From NCBI RefSeq assembly GCF_032854445.1, contig NC_088303.1, forward strand, positions 15,011,501 through 15,075,500: a DNA stretch of 64,000 nucleotides, given 5' to 3'. Each line of letters begins with the position of its first letter. Position 1 is the stretch's first letter. The stretch comes from Liolophura sinensis. Lineage: Eukaryota; Mollusca; Polyplacophora; Chitonida; Chitonidae. Of this stretch, positions 11,824 through 22,479 are shown one piece after another. The notes under the pieces were generated by a model. The model ran no database searches. It worked only from the letters and a program-made list of their open reading frames with translations, and was not told the origin of the DNA. Both the position numbers and the translations under genes were made by a program.

Positions 11824-13467
11824 CTACATTCAGTATATTGGACAAAGAACTATCTCTTGACAAGTGATATATATATTGTCACATCAGAGGAATGGTCTTC
11901 TATTTAAAATAGTGTAAAGCCTGATGATATGATTTGCATTATTCTTCTGTGTCAAGAGTTAAAGACCCTAGACTGTGAAGGCTAAGGAAACGACAAATTT
12001 TCTCATAGATAACAACATAAGTTAGGTTTACTTAGTACGACAGTTTCAGCGTTGGTCCTAACATCACGTTATCAAGTGAACGAGATACTGAAGAGGGTGT
12101 TAATGAACGATTAATAAGCACGTACATATGCCAAACTGATGCAACCGTCCTGGATGGCAGAGAAGCGCGTACTAACCCATATATACAGTTGATATCAGCT
12201 GAGCTTAAATCTTTGAAGCTATTCTTCCAAACGCTGAAATAGACAGGCGATATAACAGTGTGTATATATTCTCCTTGTATGAAAGCGTCTGTAAGTTAGT
12301 CGAGGTCACAGATTACAATATCATTATTTAGCCTTAAGTTTCAGAGGTATGGATTCGTCCATCAGGAAATGTTCATATACATAAAGTATGGGGATAATAC
12401 ATATGCTTTTTCATGAAAATCCAGTAAATCATAGCCATGCAGACAGTCCCCAAACGAGTGTTGACTACTTTTCTTACTAGGGCCAACGAATTCCTATGAT
12501 GCTTTAGACCCACGATAAGGTTTGACATCGAAAGAAGGCTAAAGTATAGACACAATTTGGGTATAGATACTTTTCTATATATCGACAACAAACAACAGTA
12601 AATCTGGCAATTTCTTGAAATTATGAATTATGATACGCTATGAAAAACATTTATTTATATTGTGTAGTATGATGTCATGTTTAATTACTGTGCCTTTCAA
12701 TTGCAAAGACAAAAGAGCTGTTCAAACCCAGTCATGGACAGGGAAATTGTAGATTACTACGCATTCCTGCTTTCGTACTTTTTTGATTTGTTGCTTAAGG
12801 CGCTCAACAATTTTTTACTTATACGATGGCGATCAGACTTATGAATAAAGGAAATATTAGTGACCGTAGTAAACGGCCTATTTTTGGCCAGTCAACGACA
12901 AACTTACCAACGTAGTAGCCGAGTCTTAAACAGACGTAAGACGCAAAAGGCTGCATGAGAGCTGTTAAGCCATTACGGTCACCAAAACTTCGCAAATGTA
13001 TAGATGACGTCATGAACTTCTTTTTCTAAGACCGGGACTGAACAAACCTTGTGTGCCAGCCATTTCGAATCGAGCAACTTACCACTGAGACATTTCCCGT
13101 TTCGAAAAGAGCAGCATATTTACGTGAAAAGCACAATAATCTAAATGTACAGACTGTGTTATAGGCATTGGTCATGCAATATGTTTAGTGCAAATGGCTC
13201 TTCGTGTTAGACCAGTTACATGTACATAACCATTTGGAACATGCACCGTGTCGATCGATTTTGAAAACAACGTCTAGAATTTCGTTCTTGCTAACATGTT
13301 ATGCCCTACGAGTGGGTACGACATATTATATAGTGTGATCGCAACTTAGGAATGAAGTCGAATTTTATTCAATATCGTTCGCTGTTTGTTTCCATAACAC
13401 GCATCCATAATTTGTGGACGACATATATTATCTTAGATGTTATCTACTAAAGAGTGTGACTAACTCT
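11824..13467. other. No gene seen; possible SINE remnant
   Basis: At about 12780-12842 there is a heavily degraded SINE 3' part (TTTTTGATTTGTTGCTTAAG, TTACTTATACGATGGCG). Otherwise non-repetitive and non-coding as far as I can see. Confidence 0.3.
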
Positions 13468-13805
13468 TTCACAAACGTTTGCACGCACATGTATCAAAAC
13501 CAGGTAATATCACAAACGTTTGCACGTACATGTATCAGAAGAAATTAATATCACAAACGTTTGTAGGTACATGTATCAGAACAAGGTAATATCACAAACG
13601 TTTGTACGCGCATTTATCAGAACAAGGTAACATCACAGCCTTTTGTACGTACATGTATCAGAAGAAGGTAACGTTACAAACCTTTGTAAGTACATGTATC
13701 AGAACATAGCAATATCGCAAACTTTTGTACGTACATATATCAGAACAAAGTAACATCACAAACGTTTGCACGTGTATGTATCAGAAAGAATAATATCACA
13801 AACCT
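13468..13805. repeat. 41-bp minisatellite, about 8 copies
   Basis: The unit is about ATCACAAACGTTTGCACGTA followed by CATGTATCAGAACAAGGTAAT. Each unit contains near-palindromic AAACGTTT and GTACATGTA motifs. Confidence 0.9.
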
Positions 13806-14970
13806 AACATCTTTAACCTTGTTACAGTGCATATGACTTGTCAGAAGAGCCGAATATTTATCTCAGTGTGCAGATTTGTTATTGGTAAGTCCTTATTAAT
13901 CAACAAACCCTTTTTCCAGCACTAGCTACTTGTAAGCTCTTTGATTTAAATCCTCACGCACTCCCTCTTATAGAAACCAGAGAAATGACGGACAAAACAG
14001 CGACACATGCGCTTTCCAAAAGTGCACCTTATGGCCTAGAACAAGGACTTAACACCATCACCAACAACAACAAGATCAACATAGCGGCCATACTATAGAT
14101 CTGATTGTCGCAGCTCAGCGTTTGGCGTTGCAAGTCTTAAGGGTAAATGTCAAACGTTCATAGTAAAAAAAAAGATGCAGTGTGCTCAGTTTATAATGAA
14201 GTAGTCTTTGCGCTTTTGCAGACCAAAAGGATCACCTGATGTTGAGATAATTTCCATGCAGTTTCCAGCTTTTTTTGTCCTCTCAGTTCCCTTGGTTAAA
14301 CCTATTGAACACGTGATTGTCTCTTGTTAAATGGTTCAAGTTTTTTTCCTGATTACGCTTACGTATACATGCATGTGTGCTCTATATAGCAGTCAATTCA
14401 ACACATATAACATATATACATTGCCCATGGTTTGCATGCATGATTATGTAAATTTTTTTAACTTGCTCATTTCCATGTCATATTCCTTTAATCTACCGGA
14501 CTGATTTGTTTTGGTTGATATCGGTTTTACAACTTCGTGGAAGTCACAGTATTTGGAGGTGGTTTGGCTAAGGGAGAGATCAATCCCCAGCTAATCTCCT
14601 GCTCGTGATTCCTTGAAATGCCCCAAAGGACAGAGCCAGCTTAACCTCAAAGTTCGCACACTGAAAACCCGGATCTGTGTCATTTCCGTACCTGTGCGTC
14701 AACAAGACGTCTACGTCTAGGGAGACGTTTGCAGCGGACAGCTTTGTGGGGTTTTAAAAGACGGCTCGTAGTGGATTATAAAGCAAATCTGAGCATAAAA
14801 ACAGACAATTTTATACCAGTTGTCAACCACGACATTCCAAAGGCGTAAAATCAGAACATCAAATTGATGATTCCAGGCAAAACTGTCCGCATAATTCAAA
14901 GCGGCAAGTCCATTAGACTATTTCAAGCAACATTGTCTTAATAGAAACTATCCGTTAAATGTTCATCACT
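13806..14970. other. No feature seen
   Basis: No exon, array or known repeat recognised. Confidence 0.35.
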
Positions 14971-15107
14971 AGTGGAACACTCGTCAGTCTCACGCCGGTG
15001 GAATACTCGTCAGTCACACACCGGTGGAACACCCGTCAGTCACACACCGGTGGAACACCCGTCAGTCACACACACCCGTGGAACACCCGTCAGTTATGCA
15101 CTGGTGG
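14971..15107. repeat. 26-bp minisatellite, about 5 copies
   Basis: The unit is TGGAACACCCGTCAGTCACA followed by CACCGG. The middle copies are nearly identical and the edge copies are diverged (one ends GTTATGCACTGG). Confidence 0.9.
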
Positions 15108-17031
15108 AATTCCACTGGGTAAAATAGATTATGTGTAAACAACGTGTCCGTGAATGTGACATTTGCTAATACGCTTCTTGCAGTCTGGATGAGATAAACA
15201 AGATGGATGTGCTTTGCAGCAGCGATCTATAGCCATAGATCATTTCGTCATTTATTTTTCTTTCTCTTTTTTTGCGTTTGTTTATTAACTTGGATCGAAT
15301 TTTCCGTAATCATAAAGCAATCGGTTATATTTCAAAATTGGCCAGTAGCTGAATCAGAATGCCCCATGTTCCTGAATGTAAAACTGAAGGGCTAATCTGA
15401 CTCCGAGGTCAGGTCAATGCACCTCGGGGACCAGGAAGACGGCATTATTTTCGTCTTATAATCTCATTGGATATTATTTATAACACAGTGGATTAGTCGG
15501 AATGAAGGGGGGCGGGGTGGGGGGGGTCAAAAAGTGAAAAAATGTGTAAAAAATTGAAAATTCGAATTTAGCAAGACCTTTCATATAAAAAGGGACAACA
15601 ATTGTGGTCGTCATCCTTGTTTTCAAAATGCCCACCATCGCAGGAAACATTATGTAATAGCTCTGCTTCTAGGGCACACAAAGTGTTGAACCTTATATTT
15701 GCACACCGAGGGAATCCAGTATAACTGAGTATAACGATAATTACTGCATATTTTTCAAACTTGAAGATGACATTCTTTAGGAATATAAAATATGGCAGAG
15801 ACTGCTTCTTAGCTCTCCTGAAGTTTGAAAGACTTGACCTGAAGAACAGAACACTTAATTTGCGGTACACCTCAGTTGATGAGTTTAACCAACTTTACTT
15901 TGTCCATGATTGGTTTTGTCCAACCAGCCCTTTCTTTGTACTGAGTGTACACAAGTCATTACATCGGAACAAATATTCTGTCATATGTGCATACGTTCAT
16001 AGATTCATATGCCACTATGCTCGAGAAACAGAGTCTTCCAATTACTCATGATGTTAAAGAATCATTATAAAGATGCATATGCAAAGGGATATGGTGTAAG
16101 CTGCTGCCTTGAGTTTAAAGCCTATCTTCTTACAAATGTCATAACAATGAAGGAGAGGGGCAATTTAAAAAAAACTGAATGTCTATTTAAAAGAATCTTT
16201 TGATGGCAAATAGTAAGGCAAACTCTTAAGAAATAGAAACAATCATTTACACACCCGTTTATCAATTTTAGCTCTTTCAATCAATTTGTTAAAGATGTCT
16301 TTCATCTGCCTAACAGTCTCGATTATTGTATCTGAAGACCCTTCTAAATTAAGCGAACTGGACAACAACTAATGCTTAACTCGTTTGACGTCTCTCTGGA
16401 TACATACCTAAGGGCCACAGATAAAACAGAAAGGAAGTACATGATGTAGATCCAAGCCGGGTATATGCATCTGTCTAACCACACTGGACCAAACCATAGC
16501 CAGTTTGAGCTTAGGGATGGTCGTGAAAACATTAATAGAACCCAACACACTTTATTCCAGGGAGGAGTTCGGTATCCTTTGACATCGAATTCTATTTATC
16601 TAACTGTTTATTCTATATCACTATTGAAAGTATACGAAAATAAACTTCTGCCTTTGAAAAATTATCCCTTATTAAAAACGAGTTAAAAAGTTTGTAAAGA
16701 GGTCCATGACAAAGACCGTAATTTTACGTCGGAGAACCGTAATGTCATATCTCGAAGTGACAAAACGTAAGTGTAGAGCATTGTTACGAATTCCATCGAA
16801 ATTCATGGTCATAAAAAGCTGGCATTGGCAACTAAAAGCCGGCTTTTTACGTATTCCGTGAGATAATACAAAATTTGCCGATCGATGGCAGCCATAATTC
16901 TGGTTGGATCACGTGTGTCCTGCTTTTTATGAAAGGACATTATAACTTTAAACTTATCCAAGTTTTCACAGCGTTTTTCACGATTTGAATTATTTGGGTA
17001 GATATTTGACTTATTATTTGATTTTAAGCCA
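15108..17031. other. No recognised gene
   Basis: A minus-strand open stretch at 16404-16517 (see separate entry) is the only exon-like candidate. A G-rich run sits at 15508-15530. Overlapping plus and minus ORFs at 15568-16051 have no recognisable domain. Confidence 0.3.
16404..16517 (-). CDS. Possible orphan exon with a membrane helix
   Basis: On the minus strand, an open frame reads NWLWFGPVWLDRC then YPAWIYIMYFLSVLSVALR, and it stops being exon-like at a good donor (CTTAG|GTATGT). The composition looks like a transmembrane segment. The upstream acceptor (CATCCCTAAG) is weak and no neighbouring exon was found, so this is only a candidate; family unknown. Confidence 0.2.
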
Positions 17032-17757
17032 TGATTTGAGCCCATGTACATTGTTGACGGCCGTTCGTTACAAGCCATGGTTTGAGCCCATGTACATTGT
17101 TGGCGGCCGTTCGTTACAAGCCATGGTTTGAGCTCATGTACATGGTTGGCGGCCGTTCGTTACAAGCCAAGGTTTGAGCTCATGTACATGGTTGGCGGCC
17201 GTTCGTTACAAGCCATGGTTTGGGCCCATGTACATTGTTGGCGGCCGTTCGTTACAAACCATGGTTTGAGTCCATGTACATGGTTGGCGGCCGTTCGTTA
17301 CAAGCCATGGTTTGAGCCCATGTACATTGTTGGCGGTCGTTCGTTAGAAGCCATGGTTTGAGCTCATGTACATGGTTGGCGGCCGTTCGTTACAAGCCAT
17401 GGTTTGAGCCCATGTACATTGTTGGCGGTCGTTCGTTAGAAGCCATGGTTTGAGCTCATGTACATGGTTGGCGGCCGTTCGTTATACGCCATGGCTTGAG
17501 TCCATGCACATTGTTGGCGGCCGTTCGTTACAAGCCATGGTTTGAGCCTATGTACATTGTTGGCGGCAGTTCGTTAGAAGCCATGGTTTGAGCCCATGTA
17601 CATGGTTGGCGGCCGTTCGTTACAAGCCATGGTTTGTGCCCATGTACATTGTCGGCGGCCGTTCGTTAGAAGCCATGGTTTGAGCCCATGTACATTGTTG
17701 GCGGCAGTTTGTTAGAAGACAAGGTTTGAGCCCATATACATTGTTGGCGGCCGTTTG
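17032..17757. repeat. 46-bp minisatellite, 16 copies
   Basis: The unit is CATGGTTTGAGCCCATGTAC followed by ATTGTTGGCGGCCGTTCGTT and ACAAGC. Sixteen copies can be counted by the GGCGGCCG/GGCGGTCG/GGCGGCAG core. It is GC-richer than its surroundings and carries several palindromes per unit (CCATGG, CGGCCG, CATGTACATG). The unit length is not a multiple of 3, so the ORF across it (17128-17361) rotates frame and is not a gene. Confidence 0.95.
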
Positions 17758-18424
17758 TGCAAAACTTTTTAAACTGAAGCTTTTTTCCAGTTGACGTTGC
17801 GACCATATCTTGATATAGTGGGAAGGTATGAAACAGTTCTCACGGAGAACCAGCTGTGGGTATAGGCGTTGAAAACCATAAAACCGATAAATATCAAGGG
17901 AAAAATATATCCTGAAAAATTAAAAAAGGTCTTCTTTGCTGAGCGCAAAAAATCGCCAATTAGTGGAGAATCCGGTATTTGTTGTTAAATCGATCAAAGG
18001 CGATGGGTAGCGGGCTGAATGATTTATAACCCAATTATTGATTTCCCTCGAGGGTTAATGAGCCAAATGGCCCATATATTATACACGACCACGATACAGA
18101 CCTTTATCAGACCGTCAGATTCGTTTTATGTTCTGTATTTGTTTGCGGACTTAAGTCCCTTGCCCAGTGTTTATAGTACATATGCGTAGATAAGAGATAT
18201 TTTTAAAAAAGTGCATGATTTATTCACATAACTCAAACAAGAATAAAAATAAACATCTGCAGGTGTATCATTAGTATCACGAGACATCACGGATAAATGT
18301 GATATGTAGGGACGTCACGTAGCACCTGTATAACAGTTAGCTTTCTACTCTCCAACATAGGAGAAGACATAAAATTACATGTTCACTTCCACAGGTAATG
18401 TACCTGAAACTGAAACGTTGACCC
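17758..18424. other. No feature seen
   Basis: No exon or repeat recognised between the 46-bp and 40-bp arrays. Confidence 0.35.
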
Positions 18425-18668
18425 ACGGGTAATGCATATCAGATTCATAACTATATGTACATGTAGGGGTAATGCATATCAGATTCATAACTATATGTAC
18501 ATGTGGGGGGTAATGCATACCAGATTCATAACTATATGTACATGTGGGGGTAATGCATAAAAGATTCATAGCTATATGTACATGTAGGGGTAATGCATAT
18601 CAGATTCATAACTATATGTACATGTGGGGATAACGTATACCAGATTCATAACTATATGTACAGGTAGG
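18425..18668. repeat. 40-bp minisatellite, about 6 copies
   Basis: The unit is GGGGTAATGCATATCAGATT followed by CATAACTATATGTACATGTA. It ends directly at the tail of a truncated SINE (18679). Confidence 0.9.
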
Positions 18669-18678
18669 GGAGGTATGG

Positions 18679-18741
18679 TTATTTATTTATTTATTTATTT
18701 GGTGTTTTACGCCGTACTCAAGAATATTTCACTTATACGAC
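18679..18741 (-). mobile_element. SINE (family 1) 3' fragment
   Basis: Reads (TTTA)n then GGTGTTTTACGCCGTACTCA and AGAATATTTCACTTATACGA, then diverges: only the SINE 3' end is present. Confidence 0.85.
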
Positions 18742-19031
18742 CTTCTGACGAGGGTATACCTGACATGAGGTCTCACGTTCTTTTCAGATCATTGCCCCCA
18801 ATTTTAAGCCATAAATACAGAATAAATATCCACACAGAGCATGAGTACAACTGCATCTTACACAGCACTCCTCTCATTATTCTTCTATCTTACAATTTAC
18901 ATTCAGCAGACCATTCTTTGCGACATTATTTGTTTAGAATATAACATTGCTATCATTTACATGTATCATTTCACCTGTATCATCTCACCTGTATCATCTC
19001 AGTCCTCCTGTGCTGTGTGCCAAGCTAGCTA

Positions 19032-19277
19032 CACTCAAAAAATTAATCTGTTAAATTTAACATGAAGTCTATTGTCTGAGTGATGCTACATTGTAGTCTG
19101 TTATTATATCACAATGTTATATATTATTCTGTTAGTCTAATACAGTGGTTATGTTGAATTAACAGAATGTGTGTGTTATATTTAACAGAATAATCTGCTG
19201 CAATAACAGAATATATTCTAGCATCACTCTCATAAAAAGACTTTCTGTTAAATTAGAAGATTTTAATTGTTTGAGTG
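19032..19277. mobile_element. MITE (foldback) copy A, TA target site
   Basis: The left end CACTCAAAAAATTAATCTGT and right end (reverse complement) CACTCAAACAATTAAAATCT are inverted repeats flanked by TA on both sides. Internal inverted motifs GTCTGAGTGATGCTA and TAGCATCACTC add a second stem. No ORF. The TA duplication suggests a Tc1/mariner-type mobiliser. A second copy is at 24066-24310. Confidence 0.75.
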
Positions 19278-20295
19278 TATATTCGAACGACATATAGCAA
19301 TATTGCCCCTTTAAAAGTATTTCTTGTAAGATCCAACTGAGCAATCCAATCTTTTCACAATTGTATCTAGGAAATGAAATGTGACTACTGCTGTAATGGA
19401 AGCCTTAATGTCACGACTTTTTGTAGTCTTTATAGGTGTGACGCCATTAATGGTGCACTCTCCCAATCAATCGGTGAGTCACCCAATCAGTACACTATCG
19501 TTAATTTCGTTACGCCGTATCAAACTATTTTCACTTTACTTAATCCTGTTCTTAATGTGCCCAGTTATGTATTATGGTCCTCAATAAATATGTACCTCTA
19601 GTTGAGAAATATCTATATAGGTTGGTATCATCCAAAATTCTGTCTAAACAATGCCAAAATCTGTGAACAGTCATATTTCATAAAATGCACTCAATATACA
19701 AATGTACAAAACTTCCAAGTTGTCAATTTATTTTGACACTAATATGAAATGTTCAGTTAACACAATATTTAGAGGGTGCACAGCAAATACAAGAGACGAA
19801 ATCACTTCTATAGGTCTACAGACAGCATCCTAAAATCCATGTCATTTTGTCCTGTAACATTTCACTGTTCAAATCCAGAATTGGGAAGCGCCATTTTATT
19901 TATTTAATAGACATTGAACGTCAATCATTTACATCTTTGACATCATCGATGGTATGGGTAACATAGTGGAGTGCCAGAGTAAACCACCACTCTTCCCGGG
20001 GTATCGGGCAAACCTTGACGGTGCTTAGTAGATGCAATCGATATGACACACGATAAGTCGTTAAACCACACACACACTCTTGATACATATCGAATTCATG
20101 GCGTGAACGCTTTCCATTTTAAGACAATAAATTTCATTCCACTGTTATGTACAATATCGCATGTTTTTAATATTCTTATCTTACTGCTCAGACAGCTTCT
20201 ATGTGTAGCGTTTGCTAAATTTATATCATACATCTCAAAACCAGCTGGGTGCGAATTTATTTGCAAGAAATATAACGCCGTAAACTTATTTGATT
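19278..20295. other. No feature seen
   Basis: AT-rich sequence; overlapping short ORFs at 19374-19601 and 20043-20297 have no recognisable domain. Confidence 0.35.
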
Positions 20296-20437
20296 GATTT
20301 ATTTACTTGATTGGTCTTTTACGCCGTACTCAAGAATACTTCACTTATACGAGGGCGGCCAGTATTATGGTGGGGGGGGGGAGGGGGGGAACCCATGACC
20401 ATCCGCAGGTTGCTGACAGACCTTCCCACTTACGGCC
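20296..20437 (-). mobile_element. SINE (family 1), truncated
   Basis: Plus-strand reading: ACTTGATTGGTCTTTTACGC, CAAGAATACTTCACTTATAC, then a G-run replacing part of the body, then ACCATCCGCAGGTTGCTGAC and CTTCCCACTTACGGCC. The head is missing. Confidence 0.85.
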
Positions 20438-21131
20438 ACTTGAAAAACAAATACCGGGTATTTGACGCACCTGACTTCAATAATAATTCAAAGAATGGAG
20501 TAAAAAGTAGCTACGTGTATAATGTAATATCAAAAACGTTATGTGGCTGATGTTACACCTAAAGCAGCCAAAGACATTCCAGACATCAAAAGTTCTATTT
20601 CTTAACATGGAGTGTTATCATGTAGATTTTCGATTATGAAGAAAACATTATAAGATACATAGTTCCACTCGAGATTCTGCCTTGATCATCATTCGCCATT
20701 CAGTCCAAACATTTCCCCTTGTAAAAACGATATGGCCGGAATAAGTGAAAAATATCACAAAAAATATTAACATCTGCGGTCCTTTTAATTCAACTTGCAT
20801 CATTACGATCAAGTCAGGAATGTGAAGTAACTGTCAAAGTGTAAATGCATTCTGCAAGTGGGGGTATCGTGCACTTCAAAACAATTAAACATCCCTTTCC
20901 ATAGCAGGGGCCTTAACTCAGAAAACATCCGATATGTCGGTCTGTGTATCTGTAAGCGAGCCGTATCTATTCGCGCGCGTCCGGTTGACATTCACAGTTT
21001 TCGGTGACGTCGACAAGGAGTGAGTGGCAGCATCGTATGTCGGTGGAGGAGTAGGATTTTCTGACAAAATGGAAAATATTTAATACAGAGGATTAAGTAA
21101 CCATATTAGTTTAAACTCACTGGTACTGCTA
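20438..21131. other. No feature seen
   Basis: No exon or known repeat. Confidence 0.35.
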
Positions 21132-21465
21132 CGGTGGCCCATATACGACATTTTCCTTTTTCTTAACTTTTGTAACTTATTCCACCTAGGTCAAAACATT
21201 TTCACCCAGGTGGAAACTCACGCGATGCAAGAAGCCTCGTTCTAGTTTACGTGGGCAGAATGATGATGAACTACAACATGTAAGAACTTCAGAATGACAG
21301 AGAAAGGCGTGGATGATGCAAGTCACATGGTTGTCACAAGACGCACCTTATGAACACGATTTTCCGCCATTTTTCACCCAGGTGGAAACGTTTTCACCCC
21401 AGTACCACCCTACGAAAAAGTCACAAAAGTTAAGAAAAATGGAAAATGTCGTATATGGGCCACCG
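21132..21465. mobile_element. MITE with ~44-bp terminal inverted repeats, TA target site
   Basis: The left end CGGTGGCCCATATACGACAT, continuing to TTTCTTAACTTTTGT, is matched almost perfectly by the reverse complement of the right end. TA flanks both ends (21130-21131 and 21466-21467). The interior has two copies of TTTTCACCCAGGTGGAAA. No ORF, 334 bp; a non-autonomous DNA transposon. Confidence 0.85.
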
Positions 21466-21474
21466 TACACTATT

Positions 21475-21690
21475 GATTTATTAACTTATTTATTTGATTG
21501 GTGTTTTACTCAGTACTCAAGAATGTTTCACTTGTACGATGGCGACCAGCATTATGGTGAGAGGAAACAGGTCAGAGCCCAGGGTAAACCCACGACCATC
21601 CGCAGGGTGCTGCCAGACCTTCCCACACACGACCGAAGAGGAAGCCACCATGAACTGGACTTGAACTCACAGCGACCGCGTTGGGGTTAG
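21475..21690 (-). mobile_element. SINE (family 1), near full length
   Basis: Starts within 10 bp of the MITE end. Reads TTATTTGATTGGTGTTTTAC, then CCACGACCATCCGCAGGGTG, then GAACTGGACTTGAACTCACA (B-box complement). The tRNA-like head is incomplete. Confidence 0.85.
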
Positions 21691-21835
21691 TGTATTAGGC
21701 AAACCTTCCCACGCACGGTGGGAGAGGAAGCCACTCACTCTAATAATACACGCAGATATCATCATACATGTTACAATGAAGTATAAGCACAGTCCAGGGT
21801 GTATCATCTCCCTCGAACATTCAATCCTAAATCAA

Positions 21836-21981
21836 CGACCATCCGCAGGTTGCTGCAAAACCTTCCCACTTACGGCCGAAGAGGAAATCAGCACGAGCTG
21901 GACTAGAACTCACACCAATGAGGAGCACCTGGATCATTGCGCCGCACTGGCACACTAATCACCTCGGCTACGGAAGCCCCA
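21836..21981 (-). mobile_element. SINE (family 1) 5' half
   Basis: Reads CGACCATCCGCAGGTTGCTG, GAGCTGGACTAGAACTCACA and then the tRNA-like head complement down to CGGCTACGGAAGCCCC. A further fragment (CCTTCCCACGCACGGTGGGA) lies at about 21704-21733, so this spot took at least two insertions or a duplication. Confidence 0.8.
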
Positions 21982-22136
21982 GTATTGTTGAAAAGCACAT
22001 TTTTTCTAATAATATCTGAAAACTTATCGAAACATCTGAAAAAAAATACTGATTCGAACTTCGATGAGTCTGACAATTATTTTTTTAAATATCATATTTT
22101 CGTAGGGAAAGAAATATTTCATGAAAATCAAGCCAG

Positions 22137-22142
22137 TTTATT
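22137..22142 (-). terminator. Candidate polyadenylation signal of the MS4A-like gene
   Basis: AATAAA on the minus strand, about 200 nt past the stop codon of the MS4A-like gene and just beyond the 21-bp repeat array in its presumed 3' UTR. Confidence 0.4.
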
Positions 22143-22270
22143 TGGATGCCAAGCCAGATTATCTGGATCCCAAGCAAGATTATCTGGATCTCAAGTCAGA
22201 TTATCTGGATCTCAAGTCAGATTATCTGAATCTCAAGCCCTGTTATTTTGGATCCCAAGCCAGTTGATCT
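22143..22270. repeat. 21-bp minisatellite, about 6 copies, in the presumed 3' UTR
   Basis: The unit is CAAGTCAGATTATCTGGATC plus one base. It lies between the MS4A-like stop codon and the AATAAA signal. The plus-strand ORF across it simply reads a seven-residue repeat (GSQARLS-like) because 21 is divisible by 3; I do not call it a gene. Confidence 0.85.
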
Positions 22271-22344
22271 GGATAACCATCAACATAATATAACAATATA
22301 GATATAACAATATCTATTCTGTTAGCATATTCAGCAACAAATGG

Positions 22345-22479
22345 TCAAAATCGACAAGTATAAACAATTAAACAATGCATACCCAAAGTTCGCCGCTGAG
22401 TTTGTGACGACGACGGCATGGAATAGCTGTCCATGGACGTGTATGGCTCGTCATAGGACTGTGTCCTTCGATAACCTTC
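22345..22479 (-). CDS. MS4A-like terminal exon (cytoplasmic tail)
   Basis: Acceptor TGTTTTTTACAG, 44 codons then TGA at 22345-22347. A potential donor (TTTGG|GTATGC) inside the last third means a longer, further-spliced tail is possible. Confidence 0.65.
   Translation of the reverse strand, partial: EGYRRTQSYDEPYTSMDSYSMPSSSQTQRRTLGMHCLIVYTCRF

Noticed and set aside
17128-17361. Repetitive 77-codon ORF
   Set aside because: Falls entirely in the 46-bp array, where the frame rotates each unit.
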